Assembly (NCBI GenBank): GCA_014845975.1
Contig: RKAN01000109.1
Span: forward strand, 1-18,856
Length of the DNA stretch: 18,856 nucleotides
From: a bacterium
Lineage (GTDB): Bacteria; Bacillota_I; Bacilli_A; RF39; UBA660
Direction of reading: 5' to 3'
This document shows positions 1-7,701 of this stretch, one piece after another. The notes beneath the pieces are model-generated. The model ran no database searches, had not been told where the DNA came from, and was given only the letters and a program-made list of their open reading frames with translations. Position numbers and translations under genes: made by a program. Within the stretch, counting starts at the first letter, position 1; every line of letters begins with the position of its first letter.

Positions 1-212
1 TGAGTTCACGTTCTAAATCTGGTATATATATACATTCTGACAGAAAATTTTCCTTAACATAATGCAATACACTAAAACCTAAAGGCATCTGAACCGTTAT
101 CTGTCTTTTTAGTTGTTACGTCCTTATTTTTTATCTTACTTCCAAATAAACAAATCATGATTATTACAAGCACAACGAAAATTAATATAAAATATTTTTT
201 TTCTATTTTCAT
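1..212 (-). pseudogene. Small membrane-anchored protein, apparently frameshifted and cut by the window edge
   Basis: An ATG at 212 lies one base after the stop of the NlpC/P60 gene (TAA-A-ATG), with a GGGGA-type ribosome binding site, so translation is probably coupled. The frame reads 46 codons: a short basic start (MKIEKK), one strongly hydrophobic helix at about residues 7-24, then a Lys/Thr-rich stretch, and ends at TAG (72-74). From about position 109 leftwards the +1 frame is open to the window edge and reads like ordinary protein (QITVQMPLGFSVLHYVKENF and onwards). Removing one A from the five-A run near 107-111 joins the two frames into one uninterrupted protein with an N-terminal anchor. 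This could be a real lesion, a homopolymer sequencing error, or two overlapping genes, the second starting at ATG 88. I do not recognise the family. Confidence 0.45.
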
Positions 213-213
213 T

Positions 214-1761
214 TTATCCCCACAATCTAACAATTGCTACAATTGGTCGATAACTTGCATTTGTACTTACTTTAATCCCAGATTTTGGACTAGAAGCATG
301 AACAATGGAATTGTTTCCTAAATATATTGCGACATGGCCATTGTATACTATTAAATCCCCTGCTGCTGCATTATTAATATCAGTTCCTAAGTTTGTTCCA
401 TAATTAGCCTGTGCCTTAGAACTATGAGGAATTGAAATTCCAAAATGTTCCATTACTCTCATCGTAAATCCAGAGCAATCGGTACCATCTGTTAAACTGG
501 AGCCACCATAGATATAACGATTTCCCACAAATTGTAATGCATAATTAGCAATATCTACACCTTTTCCACTTCCTGTAACAGTTGTATTTCCAGTAGTAGA
601 ATCTGTTGTCACCTCTGATTGATTCTCGTTATAATCTGTTTCTATATAGTCATTTTGTGGTCCTTCACAGGTTTCATTTTCTACTTTGACTGGTTGTCCA
701 TTATAATTTGGATGACTACTACTTGTACCATATTTTAAATAAGAAATATATTTGTTAAAACTAATCTGATAATATGTTTTAGTTTGTTTTTTTCCATTTT
801 CTTGACAAGTTTCTTTTACATATTCTGTCTGAGCTTCAGCTAAGGTTTTAATATCACCTATATTTTCATCTAATTTTTTTTTCTTTTTTATGGCGCGGTT
901 TAAACTATTCCAAATAGATGAAACAATATTATCGCTTTCTAGTTCTTCATCGCTTCTATCATAAGTTTCAAAATTATCTGTAGCATTATCATAATAATTG
1001 ATTGTTTCTAAAATTAAAGCAGTATTGATAGCAACATCATACTTATTTTGATATTCCTCATAAACTGATTTTAATTCTTTTAAAAATTTATATGCTCCTT
1101 GTTTTTTACAAGATGATTCATTATGACAATATCCATAGTATTCTAATTCTGCTAAAAGTTCTTCTTCTGACATTTGACCAGTAATAAATTCATTTGTATT
1201 TTTTCCTAAATCATCATCAGTATTAAGGCCTCCAACCATTGTAACTAGTAAGATAATTGCAAGTGAAATTATTGCTATTAAAGAAATTAAAATAATCATT
1301 TTTTTCTTTTTTAATAAATCTAAAAATGAAAACGATGTTTGAAATGTTGTTTCTGTTTTTTGATTACCACTTATATTATTTTCTACATCTTGATTTGTTT
1401 CTTTTTTGAATGAATTTCTTAATAATGGCATCTTAGGTATATTAGAATGTTTATTTAAAGTTTGATTGATTCGATCAGAAGCTGGATTATTAGCTATCTT
1501 GTTTCGAGCATTGTTCTTTACAAAGTTGGGAGTTTTTGTTGGAGAAGCAAATCCCCCACCATTTTTTACTGCTTTATCTGCAAATGGTTTTGGAACTCCC
1601 ATTTTTTGTAAAACTTGACTTCCAGTCTGATCAATATTATGATCTAATTTTTTTCTATTTGATGTTTTTTTATCTGATACAACGGTTGGTTGTTCTAACG
1701 AACTAGGTTCATCAATAATTTCTTCTGATTCTTCTTCCAAATCAATAATTTCATCATCCAT
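214..1761 (-). CDS. Membrane-anchored NlpC/P60 peptidoglycan hydrolase of the secretion system (VirB1-like role)
   Basis: This 515-residue protein probably opens the peptidoglycan for the type IV secretion channel. Residues 1-150 are acidic then basic, low-complexity and probably cytoplasmic. One membrane helix spans about 154-177. A middle extracellular region (about 200-350) has a Cys pair (C212, C218) and a helix around YDVAINTALILETI that faintly recalls lysozyme-like transglycosylase folds, but I see no catalytic Glu-Ser. A Thr/Ser-rich linker leads to a C-terminal NlpC/P60 domain (about 400-515) with the catalytic Cys in DCSGFT (C429), His in NGHVAIYLG (H476) and a third polar residue at H488 in VHASS. 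Gram-positive conjugation elements such as Tn916 (Orf14) carry comparable two-domain hydrolases. The ATG is preceded by AGGTGG at good spacing, 20 bases after the VirB4 ATPase gene. Substrate and cut bond are inferred from the family only. Confidence 0.85.
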   Translation of the reverse strand: MDDEIIDLEEESEEIIDEPSSLEQPTVVSDKKTSNRKKLDHNIDQTGSQVLQKMGVPKPFADKAVKNGGGFASPTKTPNFVKNNARNKIANNPASDRINQTLNKHSNIPKMPLLRNSFKKETNQDVENNISGNQKTETTFQTSFSFLDLLKKKKMIILISLIAIISLAIILLVTMVGGLNTDDDLGKNTNEFITGQMSEEELLAELEYYGYCHNESSCKKQGAYKFLKELKSVYEEYQNKYDVAINTALILETINYYDNATDNFETYDRSDEELESDNIVSSIWNSLNRAIKKKKKLDENIGDIKTLAEAQTEYVKETCQENGKKQTKTYYQISFNKYISYLKYGTSSSHPNYNGQPVKVENETCEGPQNDYIETDYNENQSEVTTDSTTGNTTVTGSGKGVDIANYALQFVGNRYIYGGSSLTDGTDCSGFTMRVMEHFGISIPHSSKAQANYGTNLGTDINNAAAGDLIVYNGHVAIYLGNNSIVHASSPKSGIKVSTNASYRPIVAIVRLWG

Positions 1762-1781
1762 TGTATCACCACCTAACTATT

Positions 1782-3566
1782 TTATAGACCTCCGCCACCA
1801 CCAAATGAATCTAATTCTTGCTCTGTTGCTATAACATTAATACGCATTCTTCTACTTCCACAAACAAATAATGCTTCTCCTTGACTATATCCTTTAATAC
1901 TCTCTTTTTCATTATCATTTAAATCAATCAATTTAGATAAATCTTCTACTGCTTGTTTTTTAAGTCCCATTACTAAGTAATAAGAGGCATTATCAAAAAT
2001 AGCTTTTCCTTGGGTAATAACGGAAGGATCACTAAAATCACTTGGCTGTTGTGTAATAATAATTGTTCCAGTATTATACTTTCTAGCACGTCTTTGAATT
2101 TGAGCTAAGAAATCTGCTCCAAGGGTATTCTTTCCAGAAAGTAATACATGTGCTTCATCAACTTGAAGAATTGTATTTATATTTTTATTTAATGTTAATC
2201 CCCATGCAAATTTTAATATATTAAAGAATAATGCATTTCTAATATTCTCATCAGCATTCATTAATTCTCTAATATTAAATGTAATAAAATTACTGTCTGA
2301 TCGAATTGTTGTATGACCATCAAAGTAATATCTTAATTCTTTTACAATTGGTCTTACTTTAAGCTCTAGACGTTCCATAACATCTCTTTCTTGTGTTTTT
2401 TCTGTCATGGACACTAATCGACCTCTTATTGTTGCGTAAACATCTTTAAATGTTGGATAATCATTTGGTGTAAATTTGGTAAAATCTGTATTAAAATCAA
2501 CACCAAAGCGACGATATGTTTCTTGAACAACTTCACTAAACATATTTAATACATCTTCTGTAATGCTTGGATCATAGTATTTCATAAAAGCTTTAATACT
2601 TTGGAGTGTTCTAGTCAATACTGTATAGCCTAATCCACCTTCTATTTCTTCTTCATCGGCATCCACAATTACTTCTAGTGGATTTACCATTCCGTATTCT
2701 CCACCTTTACCTAAATCGATGAAATCTCCACCAAAGCGTTTTGTCATTTCTTCTAGTTCTCCTTCAGGATCTATTAAAACTAGTTGACAATTATTTCTAA
2801 TATGAGTTCTAAGAATAATTTTAGCAGCAGTCGATTTACCACTACCAGATGTACCTAAAATAATTAAGTTAGCATTATTCCTATTATGTTCTTTTTTGAT
2901 TTGATACAAGAATTGATTAAATAGAATGACTCCTCCAGAAAAATCAACACCGAGTAATGTAGATAATCCAGGATCTTTAATACTATCAAAAATAAAAGGA
3001 TACATTGCTGCTAAAGTTGGAGAAGGAATTGGGGTACCAATTCTATCTTCTATATCTTGTCTTTCATAAATTGGCAAGATTGATTTTAGTACTTTTTCTT
3101 GTTCAAAACGAAGAGGAATTGCTCTAATTTCCATTGCTTCTAAGTAATTTTTAACTTGAAATTTTTTTGAATTCAATTCTTCTTCTGAGTTTGCTGTAAT
3201 CATAATATGCATTTGGAAATCATAAATTTTTGATTGTGATGCAGCTAGTTGTTGAATGAATTGTTCTAGGGATTCATAATTTTGTCGAATTCTTTCTTGA
3301 GCAGTTCTATCTCTTTCTTCTTGGTAACGTTGTTTTAAATCTGCTATTTCTTTATTTAACATCTTACTGATGGAACTAAAAGGTAATGGAATATGTTTGA
3401 TTACCACTTTTATTCCAGACATACTTGTTAAAGCTGATAAATATCCTGGTTGAATATATCTAGGATATGAAATAGCCGTTAATATTGTTGCATATTTATC
3501 ACTAATAACAAAGCTTCCCGCTTTAAATTCAAGGCCTTTTGGCGCTATCTGTGCTTTTATATTCAT
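1782..3566 (-). CDS. virB4: VirB4/TraE-family secretion ATPase, central and motor domains
   Basis: This 594-residue protein is the energy-supplying ATPase of a type IV secretion system, acting at the cytoplasmic face of the membrane. Residues about 1-160 match the central VirB4 domain, with the typical YPRYIQPGYLSAL stretch (34-46) and a charged coiled segment (about 65-100). The motor follows: Walker A GTSGSGKS (238-245), LVLIDPEGE (262-270), Walker B LQVDEAH (467-473) and the downstream TIIITQQPSD motif (501-510). The tail is Gly-rich (SFGGGGGL). The usual N-terminal VirB4 domain is absent here and encoded by the gene immediately upstream. The two overlap by one base in TAATG, which implies coupled translation. 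A VirB4 ATPase is the diagnostic component of type IV secretion, so this is the surest evidence for that machine in the window. Confidence 0.93.
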   Translation of the reverse strand: MNIKAQIAPKGLEFKAGSFVISDKYATILTAISYPRYIQPGYLSALTSMSGIKVVIKHIPLPFSSISKMLNKEIADLKQRYQEERDRTAQERIRQNYESLEQFIQQLAASQSKIYDFQMHIMITANSEEELNSKKFQVKNYLEAMEIRAIPLRFEQEKVLKSILPIYERQDIEDRIGTPIPSPTLAAMYPFIFDSIKDPGLSTLLGVDFSGGVILFNQFLYQIKKEHNRNNANLIILGTSGSGKSTAAKIILRTHIRNNCQLVLIDPEGELEEMTKRFGGDFIDLGKGGEYGMVNPLEVIVDADEEEIEGGLGYTVLTRTLQSIKAFMKYYDPSITEDVLNMFSEVVQETYRRFGVDFNTDFTKFTPNDYPTFKDVYATIRGRLVSMTEKTQERDVMERLELKVRPIVKELRYYFDGHTTIRSDSNFITFNIRELMNADENIRNALFFNILKFAWGLTLNKNINTILQVDEAHVLLSGKNTLGADFLAQIQRRARKYNTGTIIITQQPSDFSDPSVITQGKAIFDNASYYLVMGLKKQAVEDLSKLIDLNDNEKESIKGYSQGEALFVCGSRRMRINVIATEQELDSFGGGGGL

Positions 3567-4114
3567 TATCCAATCACCGTCCCAAATGTTGTAGTTTGCC
3601 CACCGTTTAAGAAATTATCTAAAATGATTCTTAAATCATCATTTGTTACTTGATGGGAATTTAATCCTGCACTAGCGAAAGAATTAATTAAATTTCTAAT
3701 TCTTTTGTTAATCAAATCATCTTTTTTTTCTTTAAACAATAGAAAATATTCTGTATCCACTATATTATTGTTCATAAATAAATTTGCTTTGTTAATATCT
3801 TCTAGTATTAATTTTCTTTTAGCTTGATCTTGAACAGAGTTATATAAAAGCTGTAATTGTGATAAAAATACATTTATGTCTACTGGACGATCTGCTGCGA
3901 TAATCCAAAATTCATAATCTATCATGTTATAAACATTTTTTAAGTTCGCTATAATAGCATTTTGTGTATCATAGTCTGCTATAAAAATGTTTCTTGGCAT
4001 TATTTTAATGCCTGTTACTTTCTCATTATTATCTAGTATTATCATTCCATTTGTAATACTTTTTACTGGAACGAAGCTCTCATCAGTATATTTACTTTTG
4101 ATCTTTTTCGCCAT
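3566..4114 (-). CDS. Detached N-terminal domain of a VirB4/TraC-like ATPase
   Basis: This 182-residue soluble protein has no signal peptide or membrane helix and a basic start (MAKKIKSKYTDE). It resembles the N-terminal domain of long Gram-positive VirB4/TraC-like proteins: an opening FVPVKSITNGMIILDNN, the IKIMPRNIFIADYDTQ segment, and a helical second half ending in LRIILDNFLNGG, like the stretch that precedes the linker in fused proteins. Joined to the next gene it would make a protein of about 776 residues, close to the usual full length. The stop and the next start share TAATG, and there is no frame-compatible read-through, so this looks like gene fission at a domain linker and not a random frameshift. 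Its start overlaps the preceding gene by 23 bases and lacks a strong ribosome binding site, which suggests coupling. I infer that the two halves act as one subunit. Confidence 0.75.
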   Translation of the reverse strand: MAKKIKSKYTDESFVPVKSITNGMIILDNNEKVTGIKIMPRNIFIADYDTQNAIIANLKNVYNMIDYEFWIIAADRPVDINVFLSQLQLLYNSVQDQAKRKLILEDINKANLFMNNNIVDTEYFLLFKEKKDDLINKRIRNLINSFASAGLNSHQVTNDDLRIILDNFLNGGQTTTFGTVIG

Positions 4115-4412
4115 CTTTCACACACCAACCTTTCCAAATGAATTTTTGTCTTGTCGTAAGAAATTCCCATAGATCTATCAATACTGTCAAAGTATTATGA
4201 TAATTTGGTACTGGGAATACTAAAAGTCCTGTAATAAGTGCTGGAAGAATTGCTATGATTGCTACAGCTATTTCTCCAATTGGAAGTATCATCAATAATA
4301 GCAATGTAATGCCTATACCTGATCCAAATAAAATTAGATCGAAGGTATAGAACATTCCAAAAATCATCAATGATTTTTTACTATTTGCAGGAATTAAGTA
4401 ATTATTATCCAT
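4092..4412 (-). CDS. PrgI/VirB3-like small inner-membrane protein of the T4SS
   Basis: This 106-residue protein has a short N-terminus containing YLIPAN, two closely spaced hydrophobic helices (about 22-43 and 47-67), then an amphipathic C-terminal stretch with FPVPNYHNTL and FIWKGW. The size, two-helix hairpin, Pro/Tyr/Asn-rich boundary and position immediately before the VirB4 gene match PrgI/VirB3-type proteins of Gram-positive type IV secretion systems, which usually sit next to VirB4 and help assemble the inner-membrane complex. The ATG is preceded by AAGGGGATG. The 3' end overlaps the next gene by 23 bases. I assign it by architecture and neighbourhood, not by a strict motif. Confidence 0.72.
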   Translation of the reverse strand: MDNNYLIPANSKKSLMIFGMFYTFDLILFGSGIGITLLLLMILPIGEIAVAIIAILPALITGLLVFPVPNYHNTLTVLIDLWEFLTTRQKFIWKGWCVKDGEKDQK

Positions 4413-4435
4413 TTTTATTCATCCCCTTTTTATTT

Positions 4436-6367
4436 TTATGGTTTTGGAGGTCCACTCTTTTTATCTTTAATATTTTGTTGTTCTTTTAATTCTTTTTGAG
4501 CTGCAATTTTATCTTTTTCTAACTGATTCAATTGATTAACACTAGTTATTAATGCATCTCTGTATGCCCCTTGATAATTATCTTTTACTGACATTGTACC
4601 ATCTTGGTTCATTGTAATAGCATTGTTAAATTCTATTGGTCCCATTTTAGTTTGTAAGTCTGAGAACGATTTAGTAGCAATTTCGATGTTACGATTAATT
4701 CTATCCAATATTTGTTCTTGATCTTTAATAGCTTTCTTTACAGCACTAGTAGTACCAGAATCATTTTTAATTCCTAAGAAATCTGTCATTGTATCTTTTA
4801 TTCTATCAACTGTGCTATACATTTCTTTGTAGTCTCTACTTTTTGCAGACTTAGTACCAATATCTATAGGATGTAATTTTTGTTGTTCTCCTTGTTTGAA
4901 CCCTTCAACCATAGCATCTTTAGATTGAACTACACCGCTTACAACAGCTTTTCCAAATCTAAATGCACCATTTGTTTCTAAAGCTTCTCTACGATCTTCT
5001 TTATTTTCTTTTTTGATGTCATCGGTTGCTTTTCTTGCCTCATATTTGGCTTTTGCTGCATTATATCTTTCTTCATATTTTTCTGCTCTATCTAAATTCT
5101 TATCTGTAGGATTTTGTCCTAATCGTTTATAAGCTAAATCGTATCTTCTTTTTTCTAAATCCATCTTATTTTTGGGAGCATTTTTTAATCTATCAGAAAT
5201 TGCTTTACCAGTATAGGAAATAGCTCCAATTCCTGCTCCAGCAGCTGCTCCACCAACTCCTAACACTTGTTTTCCAAATAATGCTTGATCACTAATTTTT
5301 TTAAATGGATTTAATTGGACTGTTTTATCAATTTTAATTCCAAATATATTTTCAATTAATGGAATTGCTTGTTTAGCAAACATTAAAGCTCCTATTACTA
5401 AAAATAACATTACAATTTTTGGATTTTCAGAATTGATTTCAGACATTCTTTGATCAATAATAGGAATCATGTAGATTACTAAGTATAATATTGCTAGTCG
5501 TAAAAACAAACTCACCCAAGTAGAAAATACTTGTTTATACCACTTTTTAAATATTCCATCTTTTCCAGATTTTGGATCAATATAAGAAATAATTGGAATA
5601 GGAGCAATTATTTCTAAAAAGCCTAATTTTATACTTCGAACAGCAATATCAAAAGCAAAGTTGATTGATAATAATAAAACTAAAATTCCACATGCTGTTG
5701 ATATAAAGAAACTATAATCAAAAATATATTCCCCCATATTGAAAGCTCCTGTATCAGCATATAGTACTTTTTTACTTAATTTTTGTTTTATTGTTCCAGT
5801 ACAATATAAATTTTTTTCTTCGGCAGATATATTATTTATTTGATTATCATAAATTTGAAGAAAAGGTCTTAACGTTACTAAAGCAATATATTCTCCATCG
5901 CCATTAGTAACCGTCGTAGAATCTCCACAAAGATTTCCATCCATTTGAATTTCTCTTGAAGTTTTTTCTGTAGATGAAGTTCCTAATACTAATCTTGGAA
6001 TTAATTTATCTTCTAGGATTGCGGATTGAGCACTATATAAAAAATCAAATGCATATGGAACTATGATTACTAAAAACAAAGAAATAATAACATTCTTAAT
6101 TAAATTTCCAGTTCCCTGCGTTTTATCATTCATTGTATCAGGATTTATCAAATATGTAATTAAAGAGAATGTTACTTTGAAAAGCATAATAACTCCTAAA
6201 AAAACATATATTCTATTTGATATTTCACTAATGTTTTCACCAGAAAATATAGAAAGATTGGCTAGTGAATCAATGGTATCATAAACAATTGAAATTAACC
6301 AATAAATAAATCTATCTATAGTTCCGATGGTTAGACGGATTAAATCCATTCCTTTACTTGCATCCAT
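4436..6367 (-). CDS. VirB6/TrbL-like polytopic channel protein with long cytoplasmic coiled tail
   Basis: This 643-residue protein is probably the inner-membrane channel component of the type IV secretion system. It has hydrophobic segments at about 52-73, 91-112, 219-243, 283-301 and 318-333, with a possible Gly/Ala-rich one at 367-385. An extracellular loop of about 100 residues lies between the second and third helices and carries two Cys (C147, C189). The helix followed by SIKLGFLEIIAPIPIISYID (245-264) is the kind of conserved core seen in TrbL/VirB6-type proteins. Residues about 390-643 are highly charged and helical, with Lys/Glu-rich heptad-like runs ending in KSGPPKP; this tail is long for the family. 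The start has AAAGGAGG seven bases upstream. It is the first gene after a terminator and TATAAT promoter, so it opens the T4SS operon. Confidence 0.8.
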   Translation of the reverse strand: MDASKGMDLIRLTIGTIDRFIYWLISIVYDTIDSLANLSIFSGENISEISNRIYVFLGVIMLFKVTFSLITYLINPDTMNDKTQGTGNLIKNVIISLFLVIIVPYAFDFLYSAQSAILEDKLIPRLVLGTSSTEKTSREIQMDGNLCGDSTTVTNGDGEYIALVTLRPFLQIYDNQINNISAEEKNLYCTGTIKQKLSKKVLYADTGAFNMGEYIFDYSFFISTACGILVLLLSINFAFDIAVRSIKLGFLEIIAPIPIISYIDPKSGKDGIFKKWYKQVFSTWVSLFLRLAILYLVIYMIPIIDQRMSEINSENPKIVMLFLVIGALMFAKQAIPLIENIFGIKIDKTVQLNPFKKISDQALFGKQVLGVGGAAAGAGIGAISYTGKAISDRLKNAPKNKMDLEKRRYDLAYKRLGQNPTDKNLDRAEKYEERYNAAKAKYEARKATDDIKKENKEDRREALETNGAFRFGKAVVSGVVQSKDAMVEGFKQGEQQKLHPIDIGTKSAKSRDYKEMYSTVDRIKDTMTDFLGIKNDSGTTSAVKKAIKDQEQILDRINRNIEIATKSFSDLQTKMGPIEFNNAITMNQDGTMSVKDNYQGAYRDALITSVNQLNQLEKDKIAAQKELKEQQNIKDKKSGPPKP

Positions 6368-6404
6368 TTAACATCCTCCTTTAAAAGACAATCTATCGCA
6401 TAAT

Positions 6405-6410
6405 ATTATA
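6405..6410 (-). promoter_or_regulatory. Promoter -10 box (TATAAT) of the T4SS operon
   Basis: On the minus strand a perfect TATAAT follows directly after the T-run of the preceding terminator. No good -35 is visible; GTTTCA at 18-base spacing is the best and falls inside the hairpin. The predicted transcript starts about 30 bases before the virB6-like ATG, with AAAGGAGG in between. Confidence 0.55.
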
Positions 6411-6414
6411 ACAT

Positions 6415-6443
6415 AAAAAAAAGCAATATGAAACATTGCTTTA
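6415..6443 (-). terminator. Intrinsic terminator after the 393-residue VirB2-module protein
   Basis: On the minus strand the perfect 8-bp stem AAAGCAAT/ATTGCTTT encloses a 7-base loop and is followed by eight Ts. The stem begins inside the TAA stop codon of the gene, so the 3' untranslated region is essentially nil. Confidence 0.7.
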
Positions 6444-7622
6444 AGAAAAAATACAGAAGATATTATTTTTATCTACGCCATAGCTTTCTAACACACCACT
6501 TAAATTAATAATAAAGCTTAATATAACTGGTAAAATCAATATAACAACTCCTATTATCAATCTTTTTACAAATTTTAACCAAGATTCTTTATATACTTTT
6601 TCTTCACCACTTAGTAAAACTTTTAGGAAGTCAACGATGCTAAGTCCAATTACTAATACTGGGATTAAATATTTTATTAAGCCATAAATTTGTTTTAATA
6701 GTTTTGTTGTTGCAGGTAAATCACTACAAGTTGTTTCTACTTTATCTTGATCTGTTGATTTTGGTGGGCAGAAACTTACCAATCCAAGTTGAAGTTTAAT
6801 TTCACAATCAGCATTTTCTAGAAATTTTTTTTCTTTTTCAATTAATTGTTCAGAAGCTTTAATATTTGAATTTAAATCTTGTATTCTAGAATCATTTTCA
6901 GAAATTCCATCGTTAGCAATTGATTCTTGTAGATTTTTTTTAACTGCATCTGTTATTGTTTCTAAACTTCCAATTTTTTTCTTACATTCTGAGTATTTTG
7001 TAATAAATGCATCCTCGTTAGTACATGAGTTATTTTCATAATCAGCAATTAAGTCGCTAATTTTTTTAGACTCTTCCGCAAAATTTTGATACAATGTTTC
7101 CCACTTAGAAGTATCTATTCCTACATGACTTCCCTTCAAAGCAACTATAAAAGCATCAGATGAGGAGCCAACCAATTCTTCATTTATATAATAAATATTT
7201 TTTTTATACATTTCTTCGGCAACTTTATTCTTTATTGACTCATCACTTGTAGCATATAGAGATACGCTTGTTCCATTATAAAGACCTACCATATAATCTG
7301 GACATTTTTTAGTTGCTTTAATTCTTTTAATTTTTTCATCATTACCTTGAGTAAATGCAAAATCTTCAATTGCCATACTATAATTCTTAATAGTTGCACT
7401 TTTTTTTGTTTTTTCTTTTCCTTTTTTATAGTAATTCATACTACATTTATAGGTACCTTTTCCAGTATTAAATGTACATTCTGCATAATATTCATAACTT
7501 GTGGATGCAGTAACATCGGTATAATTATAATTACATGTTAATTCTTTTGCCTCCACATTATTTATACCAAAGCCTATGAATAAAAAAATAGCTATACACA
7601 GATATTTTAAATATTTCTTCAT
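6441..7622 (-). CDS. Secreted protein with C-terminal VirB2-like two-helix membrane module
   Basis: This 393-residue protein starts with a clear signal peptide (about 1-25, ending NNVEA). A Cys-containing extracellular region (about 26-180) and a charged, helical coiled-coil region (about 180-275) follow. Two membrane helices lie near the C-terminus (about 314-336 and 350-376). The last 80 residues resemble the whole membrane part of the neighbouring 130-residue VirB2-like protein: a helix with LIPVLVIGLSIVDFLKVLLS, then a Lys/Glu loop, then KFVKRLIIGVVILILPVIL. I infer a pilin-like or channel-like module fused to a large exposed head. It has its own short transcription unit between two terminators, with GGAGTGA before the start. 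I do not recognise the extracellular part. It may be a machine-specific surface subunit that pairs with VirB6. Confidence 0.7.
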   Translation of the reverse strand: MKKYLKYLCIAIFLFIGFGINNVEAKELTCNYNYTDVTASTSYEYYAECTFNTGKGTYKCSMNYYKKGKEKTKKSATIKNYSMAIEDFAFTQGNDEKIKRIKATKKCPDYMVGLYNGTSVSLYATSDESIKNKVAEEMYKKNIYYINEELVGSSSDAFIVALKGSHVGIDTSKWETLYQNFAEESKKISDLIADYENNSCTNEDAFITKYSECKKKIGSLETITDAVKKNLQESIANDGISENDSRIQDLNSNIKASEQLIEKEKKFLENADCEIKLQLGLVSFCPPKSTDQDKVETTCSDLPATTKLLKQIYGLIKYLIPVLVIGLSIVDFLKVLLSGEEKVYKESWLKFVKRLIIGVVILILPVILSFIINLSGVLESYGVDKNNIFCIFS

Positions 7623-7649
7623 ACAATCACTCCATTAATAATTAATTTT

Positions 7650-7655
7650 ATTATA
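7650..7655 (-). promoter_or_regulatory. Promoter -10 box (TATAAT) of the 393-residue protein gene
   Basis: A perfect TATAAT on the minus strand lies four bases after the terminator T-run. A 19-base string including it, TTTTTTTTATGTTATAATA, recurs exactly at the promoter near 6.4 kb. No clear -35 is seen. Confidence 0.55.
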
Positions 7656-7659
7656 ACAT

Positions 7660-7695
7660 AAAAAAAAACAATAATAAATCTTTTATTATTGTTTT
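7660..7695 (-). terminator. Intrinsic terminator after the VirB2-like gene
   Basis: On the minus strand a perfect 14-bp stem (AAAACAATAATAAA and its complement) with a 3-base loop runs into nine Ts. It is AT-rich but long and follows the TAA stop by about six bases. Confidence 0.78.
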
Positions 7696-7701
7696 CATAT
7701 T

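Noticed and set aside
6063..6284. Plus-strand frame inside the VirB6-like gene
   Set aside because: It is antisense to a membrane-protein coding region, with no promoter or ribosome binding site.
214..6367. Reading the left half as part of an integrative conjugative element
   Set aside because: No relaxase, coupling protein, integrase, or flanking repeat is visible, so the claim cannot be supported from this window, though it is not excluded.
7660..7695. Possible CRISPR-like or mobile-element inverted repeat
   Set aside because: It is a single hairpin with an adjacent T-run right after a stop codon, which is explained as a terminator. No spaced repeats are present.
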